64,000 nt of DNA from Gordonia prachuapensis (GTDB taxonomy: Bacteria; Actinomycetota; Actinomycetes; Mycobacteriales; Mycobacteriaceae), in NCBI RefSeq assembly GCF_036350515.1, contig NZ_JAZDUE010000014.1, positions 1 to 64,000 of the forward strand. The letters are read 5' to 3'. The notes beneath the pieces were generated by a model. The model had not been told where the DNA came from, ran no database searches, and saw only the letters and a list, made by a program, of their open reading frames with translations. Made by a program: the position numbers and the translations under genes. This document shows positions 10,409 through 19,332 of the stretch, piece after piece (within the stretch, counting starts at the first letter, position 1; every line of letters starts with the position of its first letter).

Positions 10409-10669
10409 GTGGCCAACATCAAGTCGCAGATGAAGCGCAACCGCACCAACGAAGAACGCCGTCAGCGCAACCAGTCGGTGAAGTCGTCGCTGCGTACCGC
10501 CATCCGGAACTTCCGCGAGGCCGTCGCGGCCGGCGACAAGGACAAGGCCACCGAGCTCTCCCGTTCCGCGGGCCGCCAGCTCGACAAGGCCGCCTCGAAG
10601 GGCGTCATCCACGCCAACCAGGCTGCCAACAAGAAGTCGGCGATGGACCTCGCCGTCAACAAGCTCTGA
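10409..10669 (+). CDS. rpsT: 30S ribosomal protein S20
   Basis: An 86-residue basic protein of the small ribosomal subunit that binds 16S rRNA. The sequence ANIKSQMKRNRTNEERRQRN is diagnostic, and the length is normal. The start is GTG at 10409, preceded by AAGAGGA. The gene is monocistronic, with its own leader upstream and a strong hairpin downstream. Its placement after lepA and before holA on the opposite strand matches mycobacterial order. Confidence 0.97.
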   Translation: MANIKSQMKRNRTNEERRQRNQSVKSSLRTAIRNFREAVAAGDKDKATELSRSAGRQLDKAASKGVIHANQAANKKSAMDLAVNKL

Positions 10670-10701
10670 TCTTCTCCGAGCGCGCCCTCACATAGCCTTC
10701 A

Positions 10702-10744
10702 CAACCCACCCCGGTGACATCCACGCGGTCACCGGGGTGGGTTG
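10702..10744 (+). terminator. Intrinsic-type terminator after rpsT
   Basis: CAACCCACCCCGGTGAC and its exact complement GTCACCGGGGTGGGTTG form a 17-bp stem around a 9-base loop. It begins about 32 bp after the rpsT stop. Only a short mixed T stretch follows, which is usual in actinobacteria. It lies between convergent rpsT and holA and may serve both. Confidence 0.85.
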
Positions 10745-10803
10745 CGTCATACTTTCTGCCGTTCCCGCGTCTGCGGTTCCGGCGTGTGGCACGGTTCTCG
10801 CGG

Positions 10804-11787
10804 TCAGTGCGCGCGATTACGTCCGGGGGCCGGGCGTAGGTCGGCGACCGTCCCGACGGCGTTCTCCAGGCTGAAGTCAGGATCGGCGGCCTGCCCTTTG
10901 ACATCACCGTTGAGACGGGCGACGACCTGCACTGCCGCGGCGATCGAGACCGAGTCCCATGCGCGAGCCTGTCCCTGCACCTTCTTGACCCGGCGTGGGG
11001 GCATTCCCAGTTCCGAGGCGGCCGCGTACTGGTCCATCGAACCGATCGCACGCACACGGGCGATGGCATGCACCGCCTCAGCCAGCGCGTCCGCGAGCAA
11101 CACCCGCGGCACCCCGTGGTGCTCGGCCCACGCCAGCGACTCGAGCGCGCCCGGCCGATCGCCCGTCACGGCCTTGTCGGCGACCTCGAACCCGGTGATC
11201 TCCGGGCGGCCCTGGTAGTAGAGCCGGACGGCGTCGACGGTGACCTTGCCGTCGGTGTCGGCGATGAGCTGGGCGCACGCCGCGGCCAGTTCCCTCAACT
11301 CCGCTCCGACGCCCTCGACGACCTGCTCGACCACGTCGTTGCTCACCCGTGCGCCGAGTGTGCGGAACTCCTTGCGCACGAAATCCATGCGCTCCGACGG
11401 CCATCTCGGAGCCGTGCAGTCGTGTTCGGTCGCGCCTGCCTTCTTCAGTGCCGGGACCATCGACTTCGCCCGGCCCCCGCCGGTATGGATCACCATCAAC
11501 GTGATGCCCTCGGGCAGTTCACCGGCCGCCTGCGCGACCAACGCGGCAGGTTCCTTGCCCGCGTCGGCCGCCGATTCCACCACGACGATCCGCTCCTCGG
11601 CGAACAAGGAAGGACTCAGCAGCCCCGCCAGTTCGTGCTCGGTCACGTCGCCCGCGCGGACCCGTGTCACCGGTACGTCTTCCCCGCTCGCCGCCGACTG
11701 CTGCGCCGCGACGGTCGAGATCACCCGCCCGGTCAGGAAGTCGTCATCCCCGAGCAGCAGATGCAGGCGATCAGTCACGGCGACCAT
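10804..11787 (-). CDS. holA: DNA polymerase III delta subunit
   Basis: The clamp-loader delta subunit, which opens the sliding clamp during replication. The protein of about 327 residues starts MVAVTDRLHLLLGDDDFL and shows the family pattern: an N-terminal nucleotide-fold without a P-loop, EERIVVVESA, and a C-terminal collar domain with YQGRPEITGFEVADK. ATG 11787 overlaps the comEC 3' end by 17 bp; GTG at 11778 is an equally plausible start. A frame reaching 11829 would overlap comEC further. In mycobacteria the same comEA-comEC-holA order is found, which supports cotranscription. Confidence 0.9.
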   Translation of the reverse strand: MVAVTDRLHLLLGDDDFLTGRVISTVAAQQSAASGEDVPVTRVRAGDVTEHELAGLLSPSLFAEERIVVVESAADAGKEPAALVAQAAGELPEGITLMVIHTGGGRAKSMVPALKKAGATEHDCTAPRWPSERMDFVRKEFRTLGARVSNDVVEQVVEGVGAELRELAAACAQLIADTDGKVTVDAVRLYYQGRPEITGFEVADKAVTGDRPGALESLAWAEHHGVPRVLLADALAEAVHAIARVRAIGSMDQYAAASELGMPPRRVKKVQGQARAWDSVSIAAAVQVVARLNGDVKGQAADPDFSLENAVGTVADLRPAPGRNRAH

Positions 11788-13339
11788 GGTGCCAGAACCC
11801 TGCGACAGATCCCCCACCGCCGCAGGCATCGCCGATGGCTCGCGTGAACACGGTGATCGCCAGCAGGAAGAACATCGTCACCGCGGCCACCATCGCCGCG
11901 CCTGCCACGCCGGAAGGCACCGGCACCGTGGACCATGACTGCCCGCCGAGGACGCGTGCGCAGCCCAGCATCCACCACAACTCTGGGGCCAGCGCCCGGA
12001 TCATGAGTTCGGCGCACATCGCCCCGATCCCGTCCGGCGGTCCCAGTGCCCCGACGATCGCGGCGGCGGTACCAACGATCCCGATCAGGCCGACGACCGG
12101 CGCCACTGCGACATTGGCCAGCACGCCGACGATGGTGAATCGCCCACTCAGCAACGCGACGACGGGCGCGGTGACGAGTTGGGCCGTCAGCGCCATGGCA
12201 ACCAGCTCGGCGATACCCGGTGGCACTCGCCAACCTCGCAGCCGGTCCCGCATGGCCGCCGACCACAGCACCAACCCGCCGGTCGCGATCACCGACAGCG
12301 CGAAGCCGGGTTCGGTGGCCAACTCGGGCCACCACAGCAGTCCGACGACGGTCGCGGCGCCGAGCGCCGGAAGCGCCTGTGCGCGTCTCGATCCCCACAG
12401 CGCCAGCAGGGCGATCATCCCCATCATCGCCGCTCGCAGCACACTCGGCGACGGTCGGACCAGGATCACGAAACATACGACCATCACCATCCCGACGACG
12501 ACGGTCACCCGTGGTGTCGCCCCCAGCATCCGGACCGCCATCACCGCGGCACCGATCACGATTGCGAAGTTGCTGCCCGACACCGCGACCAGGTGTGTCA
12601 GTCCGGCTGCGCGGAAGTCCTCGCGGACCTCCGAACCCAGCCCACTCGTATCCCCGATCACCAGACCAGGAAGCAACCCCGCGGCGTCGGGGCCGAGGCC
12701 CCGTGCCGAGAGATACTGCAACCGTTCACGGACGACAGTGGCGATCCGCTGGTGCGGTGGTGGTCGGCCGTGCAGGTCGGGCTGCGACACCGCGGACAGC
12801 CGCGCGACCAGCAACTCACCTCGGCGTGGCGGACTCACCCGGGCGACCACCGAGAAGCGTTGACCGGGAACGAGTTCCGCCCAGTGGGACATTGGGCCCG
12901 TCAACTCGGCGGCGCCGGATACCGCATCGCGCCCCGATACCACGTCGACGTCCACCCGGACTGCCACGCGCGACGCGGACGCCGGGCCCAACGCCACCGC
13001 GTCGTCGCGGATCACCCCGCTGATGCGTGCCTTGCCGTCGACGGAACTCAGCGGGTGCGACGACCGCACCTCGTCTCGTACGGCGAGCGCGGCGGCGGTC
13101 ACCGCCACCATCCCGCCGGCCACCACCACCAGTGACACCGCCGCCCACGCGACCCACCCACACCTGACCGCGATCGCGCCCGCTGCGACGGTGACACCAC
13201 CGACGACCGGAAGTGCCCACGCCGGCAGCGGCGGACCGAGGAGGATCAGCAGACTGACCGTCCATGTGACGGCCGCCGGAACCGTGAGCCGGTAGTCCCC
13301 GGGCGGCAGGATGCTCACCGGCACTCGTGGTCTCGTCAC
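11771..13339 (-). CDS. comEC: ComEC/Rec2-family membrane protein, short form
   Basis: A 522-residue multi-pass membrane protein of the competence channel family that moves single-stranded DNA inward in naturally competent bacteria. The N-terminal membrane and OB-like region (residues 20-200) is followed by the competence domain with GLVIGDTSGL and HLVAVSGSNFAIV. The C-terminal metallo-beta-lactamase domain of Bacillus ComEC is absent, as in mycobacterial homologues. I place the start at GTG 13339, overlapping the comEA stop by 4 bp (GTGA); the frame extends to 13441 but would run over comEA. No type IV pilus or pseudopilus genes are in this window, so real competence is not shown. Confidence 0.88.
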   Translation of the reverse strand: MTRPRVPVSILPPGDYRLTVPAAVTWTVSLLILLGPPLPAWALPVVGGVTVAAGAIAVRCGWVAWAAVSLVVVAGGMVAVTAAALAVRDEVRSSHPLSSVDGKARISGVIRDDAVALGPASASRVAVRVDVDVVSGRDAVSGAAELTGPMSHWAELVPGQRFSVVARVSPPRRGELLVARLSAVSQPDLHGRPPPHQRIATVVRERLQYLSARGLGPDAAGLLPGLVIGDTSGLGSEVREDFRAAGLTHLVAVSGSNFAIVIGAAVMAVRMLGATPRVTVVVGMVMVVCFVILVRPSPSVLRAAMMGMIALLALWGSRRAQALPALGAATVVGLLWWPELATEPGFALSVIATGGLVLWSAAMRDRLRGWRVPPGIAELVAMALTAQLVTAPVVALLSGRFTIVGVLANVAVAPVVGLIGIVGTAAAIVGALGPPDGIGAMCAELMIRALAPELWWMLGCARVLGGQSWSTVPVPSGVAGAAMVAAVTMFFLLAITVFTRAIGDACGGGGSVAGFWHHGRRD

Positions 13340-14304
13340 ACGGTGACCAGGTCGCGCAACCGGGAGAGGCGTGTCGGGCCGATCCCGTCCACCTCGGCGA
13401 GTTGCTCGACAGAGCCGAATCTCCCGTTGGCCTCGCGCCACGCAATGATGGCGCGGGCGGTCACCGGGCCGACGCCGGGCAGTTCGTCGAGCTGCGCCTC
13501 GGTAGCGGTGTTGAGATCGACCTTCGCCGACTGTGTACCGCTGGAATTCGCGCCGCCCGACGGTGCGCCCGCTCCGGCCGATCCGTTCGACGGCACGCTC
13601 GCCGCGCCACCGGCACCAACGACCGCACTGCGTATCGCCATCCGGCCCCCGTCACCGGCATAGCCGACGAGGATCTGGTCGCCGTCGTTGAGTCGTTGGG
13701 CGAGATTGAGCGACAACATGTCTGCCCCCTTGCGCGCACCGCCCGCCCGCGCGATCGCATCGGCGACACGGGCGGCGCCGGACAGTCGCACCAGGCCGGG
13801 CCTGTGCACCAGTCCCACCACGCTCACCACCAACTCTTCGGCTGGTGCGGGCGCCTCGGCGGTCGTGTCGACGGCGGCGGAGGTCGGTCCCGCGGTGGCG
13901 GGGAACGCGACCGGCGTCGCCGATTCCGCTCCTCCTCCGCGCAGCAACGAGAAGCCGGCAACAGCACAGGCGGCGACGCCGACGAGGATCAGGGCGATCG
14001 CCGCGGGCGGTGCGACGAGCAGTCGCCGGCGCGGGGGTTCGTCCTCGTCGTCTTCGTCGGGGAGACCGAAATGATCACCAACGGTCATCCGCGTGGCTGC
14101 GCGGTCACGTGCGCCGACTGGTTCGAGCCACGTCGGTACCGCAGTCACGCCCCAGGGGCTGTCCTCGGTCACGCCGCGGGTGCCTGGCGCGCGATCCGAA
14201 TTCGATTCCCCCGCAACGGTTTCATCGCCCGACACGGTGCGCGCGGGCGGGCGCGTATCGAGCCGGTCGAGACCGGAACGCCGACGAGACGCTGATGTGC
14301 TCAT
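13336..14304 (-). CDS. comEA: ComEA-like helix-hairpin-helix DNA-binding protein
   Basis: A 322-residue protein anchored by one membrane helix at about residues 95-115 (LLVAPPAAIALILVGVAA), with a long charged N-terminal region on the cytoplasmic side. Outside the membrane come an SLBB domain (EELVVSVVGLVHRPGLV) and a C-terminal pair of helix-hairpin-helix motifs (LNTATEAQLDELPGVGP) that bind DNA non-specifically. The N-terminal region is much longer than in Bacillus ComEA but resembles mycobacterial versions. It is the first gene of the comEA-comEC-holA unit, with an ATG start at 14304. Confidence 0.9.
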   Translation of the reverse strand: MSTSASRRRSGLDRLDTRPPARTVSGDETVAGESNSDRAPGTRGVTEDSPWGVTAVPTWLEPVGARDRAATRMTVGDHFGLPDEDDEDEPPRRRLLVAPPAAIALILVGVAACAVAGFSLLRGGGAESATPVAFPATAGPTSAAVDTTAEAPAPAEELVVSVVGLVHRPGLVRLSGAARVADAIARAGGARKGADMLSLNLAQRLNDGDQILVGYAGDGGRMAIRSAVVGAGGAASVPSNGSAGAGAPSGGANSSGTQSAKVDLNTATEAQLDELPGVGPVTARAIIAWREANGRFGSVEQLAEVDGIGPTRLSRLRDLVTV

Positions 14305-14415
14305 GCCCGTCGAGCCTATGGATTCGCCGAGTGGATGCGGTCGAGAAGCGGCGCTGCTCAGCCGATCTGTGGATGGACTTGTGCGCTGTGGACAGCGCTA
14401 CCCACCCACCTGGCG

Positions 14416-15264
14416 TCAGGATTCGATCGGCTCGAGGTGGGTGGCGAGGGTGACCCCGATGGCGCCGGGCCCGACATGGCAGCCCAGCACCGGCCCGAGG
14501 TCGACGATCATCCGAGACTTCACATCCCGTAGTCGCCCCGCCAGATCGTCGGCGAATTCCGTTGCCAGATCAGCTGAGTCACAGTGCTGGATACCGAGGA
14601 CGACCGGCCGTCCGTCGGCGGACTCGACGGCTGCGTCGGCCATCTTGGCCAGTGCCTTGGAGAAGGTGCGGTGCCGCTCCTTGAGGCTCAGCACGCCGTC
14701 GACCATGTGCAGGATCGGCTTGATGGACAAGGCCGAACCCAGCATCTTGCTGGCCGCGCTGATCCGGCCGCTCTGACGCAGGTTCTCCAGCTGGTGCACG
14801 CACAGCAACGAGTCGATGGTCGCGGCCTGCCGGATCGCCGATTCGTACACCCGGTCGCGGTCGGCTCCGGCGTTGGCCGCCTGCGCCGCGCCGACGGCGG
14901 TGAAACCGACCGCGAGACCGACGGATCGGGAGTCGACGATGCGGACCTGACCGGAGAACTTCTCTGCCGCCACACGCCCGGCCCCCCACGTCCCCGACAG
15001 CCGACGCGACATGTGCACGGCGACGACCCCGTCGCCGTCACTGTCGGCGAGGGCCTGCTCGTAGACCGCGCCGAGTTCGTGCGGATTCGCCCCCGAGGTG
15101 GTGACGCCGGGGCGGGACACGATATCGGCCGGGATGTCGTCGACACCCTCGCGATAGTCGTTGTCGTCCAACGTCAGGTGCAGCGGCACCTGACGGATGC
15201 CGTAGTGATCGGCGACCTCGGCCGGTAACCGAGACGATGAATCGGTGACGACGACGACAGGCAC
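14416..15264 (-). CDS. DegV/FakB-family fatty-acid-binding protein
   Basis: A 282-residue protein of the DegV fold, which holds a single fatty acid between two domains. The N-terminal VVVTDSSSRLP and the GVTTSGANP and HMSRRLSGTWGAG motifs line the lipid pocket. In Firmicutes such proteins (FakB) present fatty acids to the kinase FakA. A FakA-like DAK2 gene is 13 kb away at 28436-30103, so a pair is possible but unproven. The start is GTG at 15264, 4 bp after the octT stop, making this the last gene of the rsfS-gpgP-octT-degV unit. Confidence 0.88.
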   Translation of the reverse strand: MPVVVVTDSSSRLPAEVADHYGIRQVPLHLTLDDNDYREGVDDIPADIVSRPGVTTSGANPHELGAVYEQALADSDGDGVVAVHMSRRLSGTWGAGRVAAEKFSGQVRIVDSRSVGLAVGFTAVGAAQAANAGADRDRVYESAIRQAATIDSLLCVHQLENLRQSGRISAASKMLGSALSIKPILHMVDGVLSLKERHRTFSKALAKMADAAVESADGRPVVLGIQHCDSADLATEFADDLAGRLRDVKSRMIVDLGPVLGCHVGPGAIGVTLATHLEPIES

Positions 15265-15268
15265 GCGT

Positions 15269-16036
15269 CTACGTTAGCTGGTCGGTTCCGTGGCGGCCCG
15301 ACGCCCGCCCGGCCGGCGCAGGAGCGGCTTCGCCGAGCGCGTGTCGGACGATGGGGATCACCTCGTCGGCGATCTCGCGGTGGCAGTCGAAACCCCAGTG
15401 GATGCCATCGGGGTTCATCGACCCGGGGGCCGACGCAAACGCCTCACGGGTGGCCGGATAGAAGTCCGCGACGGGCAGGCCGCGGCGCCGTGCCCACTGA
15501 TCCATCGCCGCGGTGGTCGGGATGCGGCCACTGTGTACGTATCCGTAGTAGGGGCTGCGATGGGTGGGCGGCAGACACAGCACGATGGGCAGGTCCGGCC
15601 GCAACTGGGTGAGTGCCGAGCCGATCTTGTTTAGGTACTCCACGGTCACCTTGGGTGGCAATGCCACCGGCCACCCGGTTTTGGACAGCCGCGGCTGCAG
15701 CCACTGGTAGCCGTCGCGCACCACCTGACGCAGCCGTGCGGGGCGGACGTAGCGGATCTGCTCGCGCAGCGCGGTCGGCAGCGGCGACGGCAGGCTGTCC
15801 ATCCCGCCGAACGCCAGCACCACCACCTCGGCGGTGGGCACCGCCGCCCAGATGTTCGGGTCCTGGGTCAGCGCCCACCAGACGTCGCGGCTGGTCCAGC
15901 CGATCCGCCCGAACAGTCGAACCTCACGATCGCAGCCGGCTCCGACCAGGTTCGGCCAGATGTGGGGATCGTCGGCGGGCAGTCCTCCGTTCGGACCGTA
16001 GTAGGCCAACGAGTCCGACAGGACGAGAATCGTCAC
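15269..16036 (-). CDS. octT: SGNH-type acyltransferase, OctT-like (diglucosylglycerate octanoyltransferase)
   Basis: A 255-residue SGNH/GDSL-fold protein. The nucleophile block is VLSDSLAYYG with Ser9, and the catalytic Asp-His pair is in NPDGIHWG near residue 220. In mycobacteria the gene in this exact position (Rv2418c as I recall) adds octanoate to diglucosylglycerate in early methylglucose lipopolysaccharide synthesis. Its neighbour gpgP makes the glucosylglycerate precursor, which supports the same role. The ATG overlaps the gpgP stop by 4 bp. A plain esterase cannot be excluded from the fold alone. Confidence 0.78.
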   Translation of the reverse strand: MTILVLSDSLAYYGPNGGLPADDPHIWPNLVGAGCDREVRLFGRIGWTSRDVWWALTQDPNIWAAVPTAEVVVLAFGGMDSLPSPLPTALREQIRYVRPARLRQVVRDGYQWLQPRLSKTGWPVALPPKVTVEYLNKIGSALTQLRPDLPIVLCLPPTHRSPYYGYVHSGRIPTTAAMDQWARRRGLPVADFYPATREAFASAPGSMNPDGIHWGFDCHREIADEVIPIVRHALGEAAPAPAGRASGRHGTDQLT

Positions 16037-16746
16037 TGCACGCCTGCGTCGGCGACCTCGGCGGACGCGTTCCAGACGTCGAGCCGCCAGCGCGGAGGGC
16101 TACCCGGGACGCCGTGACCGGACAGTTGCACCCAACTGGTGTTGGCCAGTCCACCGAACACCGGCCACGACCCCTGGTCCAGATCGAGCAGAGCCGCGGT
16201 CATCGCAGCGATCACGCCGCCATGCGCCACCAGCACGACCGGCGCTTCCGGGCGCTCGCCGCTACCCCAGTCATCGAGCTTGTCGACGAGTTCCTCGACG
16301 ACCGGAACGGCGCGGCGGGCGACATCGACCCGGCTCTCACCGCGCGGCGGCGACCAGGTTGCGTCGTCCCGCCAGATGCGGCGTGCGCCGGGCATCGCAG
16401 CGTCCACCTCGAGGTGGGTCATCCCCTGCCAGTCACCCAGGTGCGTCTCGCGCAGGCGGACGTCGTCGGTGACGGTCAGTCCCGTCTTTCGCGCCAGAGC
16501 CTCGGCGGTGTCGCGAGCCCGCATGAGGTCGGAGGACATGATGACCATCGGCATCCGCCCGGCGAGCGCACCGGCGGCGTCTTCGGCCTGCCGGCGGCCG
16601 AGTTCGGACAGCTCGGTGTCGAGCTGGCCCTGCATCCGACTGGTCGCGTTGTACCCGGTCTGCCCGTGCCGCAACAGGATCAGGCGCCGGACCACCGGCG
16701 TGAGACGTTCCACGGACGTGTCGTGACTGTCCGGTCCACCGCTCAT
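16033..16746 (-). CDS. gpgP: Glucosyl-3-phosphoglycerate phosphatase, histidine phosphatase family
   Basis: A 237-residue phosphoglycerate-mutase-like phosphatase. The phosphohistidine motif LLRHGQTGYN has RHG at residues 26-28, and the second histidine is in VAHGGVIAA. In mycobacteria the equivalent protein (Rv2419c) dephosphorylates glucosyl-3-phosphoglycerate, the second step of methylglucose lipopolysaccharide synthesis. The frame extends to 16866, but ATG 16746 overlaps the rsfS stop (ATGA) and gives the normal length. Context with octT is the main reason for preferring this function over a generic phosphatase. Confidence 0.83.
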   Translation of the reverse strand: MSGGPDSHDTSVERLTPVVRRLILLRHGQTGYNATSRMQGQLDTELSELGRRQAEDAAGALAGRMPMVIMSSDLMRARDTAEALARKTGLTVTDDVRLRETHLGDWQGMTHLEVDAAMPGARRIWRDDATWSPPRGESRVDVARRAVPVVEELVDKLDDWGSGERPEAPVVLVAHGGVIAAMTAALLDLDQGSWPVFGGLANTSWVQLSGHGVPGSPPRWRLDVWNASAEVADAGVQ

Positions 16747-17105
16747 TGCAGGCCTTCCACGTCGACCACCGGGCAGTCTTTCCAGAGTCGTTCCAACGCG
16801 TAGAACTGGCGTTCGTCGGTGTGCTGGATGTGCACGACGATGTCGGCGTAGTCGATCAGGGCCCACCGGCCCTCGCGAGTTCCCTCCCGGCGGACCGGTT
16901 TGTATCCCGCCTCACGGAGCTTGTCCTCGACTTCGTCGACGATCGCGGTCACCTGGCGTTCGTTGTCGGCGGAGGCGATCACGAACAGGTCGGTGATGAC
17001 GAGTTGTTCGGACACGTCGATGACGGTGACGTCGTGGGCTAGTTTGTCGGCGGCGGCGAGTGCCGCCACGGTGGCCATCTGCAGCGCTTCGGCCGAGGCA
17101 GTCAC
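16743..17105 (-). CDS. rsfS: Ribosomal silencing factor RsfS
   Basis: A 120-residue protein that binds ribosomal protein L14 and blocks subunit joining under nutrient stress. The core VIDVSEQLVITDLFVIASA and the WALIDYADIVVHI segment are the family signature, and the length is normal. The start is GTG at 17105, 33 bp after nadD. The nadD-rsfS order is widely conserved in bacteria. It begins a chain of overlapping genes that continues with gpgP and octT. Confidence 0.95.
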   Translation of the reverse strand: MTASAEALQMATVAALAAADKLAHDVTVIDVSEQLVITDLFVIASADNERQVTAIVDEVEDKLREAGYKPVRREGTREGRWALIDYADIVVHIQHTDERQFYALERLWKDCPVVDVEGLQ

Positions 17106-17138
17106 TGGGGTCCTTCCGTCGTGGAATGTGAGTAGTGG

Positions 17139-17843
17139 TCAGGGGGCGGAAACGCCGGGCGAGGATGCCTTGGGCGCACGGTACAGCTTCCGTTTGGCGA
17201 TGTACTGAACAACACCGTCGGGAACCAGGTACCAGACGGGACGTCCGCGTGCCGCACGGGCGCGGCATTCGGTGGAGGAGATGGCGAGGGCTGGGATCTC
17301 CAGCATCTGCAGGGTGTCCGGGGGCAGCGCCTCGAGGTGTTGGGCGAGGTGCTTCGCATGCAGTTCGTAGCCGGGTCGGCTCACGCCGATGAAATGTGCC
17401 AGGTCGAACAGGCCCTCCCAGTCCTGCCAGGACAGGATCGACTCGAGCGCATCGGCGCCGGTGATGAAGTAGAGCTCCGCTTCCGGGTGGTGCGCGCGCA
17501 GGTCACGCAGCGTGTCGACGGTGTAGGTGTCCCCATCGCGTTCGATGTCCACGCGGCTGACACTGAACCGCGGATTGGATGCGGTCGCGATCACCGTCAT
17601 CAGATATCGGTCCTCGGCCGGACTCACCGCGCGGGTCGCATCGACCACCCGGCCGTACTCGTCCTCGCCCAGCTTCTGCCACGGCCGACCGGTCGGGACA
17701 AAGATGACCTCGTCGAGAGAGAACCGGTGCGCGACCTCGCTCGCAGCGACGAGATGGCCGTTGTGGATCGGGTCGAAGGTGCCACCCATGATGCCGATGC
17801 GGCGAGCGCGCGGTTGGGTGGACGACTCCCGGTCGGTGGCCAT
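17139..17843 (-). CDS. nadD: Nicotinate-nucleotide adenylyltransferase
   Basis: This enzyme makes deamido-NAD from nicotinate mononucleotide and ATP in the cytoplasm. The 234-residue protein carries GIMGGTFDPIHNGHL with the HxGH nucleotidyltransferase motif near residue 30, and ISSTECRAR near residue 190 as the second signature. The frame continues upstream to 18110 across the VWA gene, so I use ATG 17843. GTG-type alternatives are absent just upstream. It is the first gene of the group running to degV. Confidence 0.95.
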   Translation of the reverse strand: MATDRESSTQPRARRIGIMGGTFDPIHNGHLVAASEVAHRFSLDEVIFVPTGRPWQKLGEDEYGRVVDATRAVSPAEDRYLMTVIATASNPRFSVSRVDIERDGDTYTVDTLRDLRAHHPEAELYFITGADALESILSWQDWEGLFDLAHFIGVSRPGYELHAKHLAQHLEALPPDTLQMLEIPALAISSTECRARAARGRPVWYLVPDGVVQYIAKRKLYRAPKASSPGVSAP

Positions 17844-17895
17844 GACGTGTGAGTTTACGCGGTCGGCGACACGCCACCGGGCGACCCGCACCGCA

Positions 17896-19332
17896 TCACA
17901 CCGGCAGCAGGTCCGCGATGGCCCGCCCCAGCTGCGTGGCGTTGCGGCATTCGAACATCTCGATGACCTCGGCGTATTCGGTGGCGGCGGAGTCGCCGAC
18001 GCCCCAGTTCCGGCGAGCCTCCGGGTTGAGCCAATATGCGTGGCGGGCGCGGTCGACGAGGTCGCGCAGTGAGTCGAGGCGGGGGTCGTGGTAGTTCGTG
18101 CGACCGTCACCGAGGATCAACAGCGCTCCCCGGTGGGTCAGCGAGTCGCCGTACTCCTCGACGAATCCCTTCAGCATGTTGCCGTAGTCGGAATGACCAT
18201 CACGCGTGCTGATCCGGGCCGTACTGATCATCCGGTGCATGTTGGCACCGAAATCCTCGTCGTCGTTGCCCCGGTCGAAGAAGTCGGTGACCTCGTCCAC
18301 GGTGTCGACGAAGGCGAACACCCGGACCTTGGAGAACTGCTGACGCAGTGCGTACACGAGGCGCAGCGTGAACTGTGAGAACCCGGCGACGGAGCCGGAC
18401 ACGTCGCAGATGATCGTCAGTTCCGGGCGTCCCGGCCGCGGCTTGCGATGGGACAGTTCGATGGGCACACCACCCGTCGACATCGACGCCCGCAGGGTCT
18501 TGCGGACATCGACACTCCCCCGATGCGAGCGGCGACGACGGATCTCCAGTTTCGCCGCGAGCAGCCGGGCGAGCGGTGCGATCGTGCGGCGGATCTCGGC
18601 GAGGTCGTTGGCGCCCGCGGACAGGAAGTTGATGTTCTCCGGCAGGTGGGGCACCGCGTAGTCGGCGACCCGATCGCGCCCCTTGGCGCCTGCCATCCGC
18701 CGCTGCGTCTCCGCCTCGATGGCGGCGCGCAACTCCATCGACCGGGCGCGGGCGGCACGCCGATAGCGCGGTTCGGTTCCCGGCCGGTCTCCGAGAACAT
18801 CATCGTCGTCGCCGCCGGCCATCGCGGCGGCGATCCGCGCGATGAGCGTCTGCGGATTGACCTGGGACAGTGCCTGATAGGCGGAGTATGCCTCGCCCCG
18901 GGTCGACTCGTAACGCCCCAGTTGATCGACGATCAGCGCGACCATCTGCGCGAGGCGCCCCTCGGCGTCCGCGGAGTCATCGGCCAGCAGATCGGCCACC
19001 ATCTCGCGCATCGCCTCGACGTCGACCTCGCCGTCGGAGGTGCGCGGCAGGTCGGTGACGGCGGTCCGCGCACCGGTTCCCAGCGGGAACCAGAGATCGA
19101 AGACGGAGTCGAACACCCTGCGGTGCATCTGATCGCTGATCAGGGTGGCCGCGAGGCCCTCCCGCAGCGAGCGGCGGTCGAGGAGGTCGAGCACCTCCAT
19201 CGCCTGCGCTGCGTCGATCAGGGACGACGGACCCACGACGATGCCCCGGGCCCGCAGTTCGTCGATGAACCCGGTGAGGTGCCCGATGAGTGGAATATCT
19301 TGGGCGACAGACGCTTCCGGAGGCCCGGCCAT
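17896..19332 (-). CDS. VWA-domain protein of the CoxE type, partner of a MoxR ATPase
   Basis: A 478-residue protein with no signal peptide. The N-terminal half is helical and charged. The C-terminal half is a von Willebrand A domain with the metal-ion-dependent adhesion site IICDVSGSVAGFS near residue 305 and a later YGNMLKGF. Its ATG overlaps the MoxR gene stop (TGATG), so the two are translationally coupled. MoxR/VWA pairs act as chaperones that insert metals or assemble complexes. Here no metalloenzyme lies next to them, only proA, so the client is unknown. The order proA-moxR-VWA is the same in mycobacteria. Confidence 0.85.
   Translation of the reverse strand: MAGPPEASVAQDIPLIGHLTGFIDELRARGIVVGPSSLIDAAQAMEVLDLLDRRSLREGLAATLISDQMHRRVFDSVFDLWFPLGTGARTAVTDLPRTSDGEVDVEAMREMVADLLADDSADAEGRLAQMVALIVDQLGRYESTRGEAYSAYQALSQVNPQTLIARIAAAMAGGDDDDVLGDRPGTEPRYRRAARARSMELRAAIEAETQRRMAGAKGRDRVADYAVPHLPENINFLSAGANDLAEIRRTIAPLARLLAAKLEIRRRRSHRGSVDVRKTLRASMSTGGVPIELSHRKPRPGRPELTIICDVSGSVAGFSQFTLRLVYALRQQFSKVRVFAFVDTVDEVTDFFDRGNDDEDFGANMHRMISTARISTRDGHSDYGNMLKGFVEEYGDSLTHRGALLILGDGRTNYHDPRLDSLRDLVDRARHAYWLNPEARRNWGVGDSAATEYAEVIEMFECRNATQLGRAIADLLPV

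Noticed and set aside
11771..14304. Functional natural competence machinery
   Set aside because: comEA and comEC are conserved even in bacteria not known to be competent, and no pilus or DprA-type genes are in this window.
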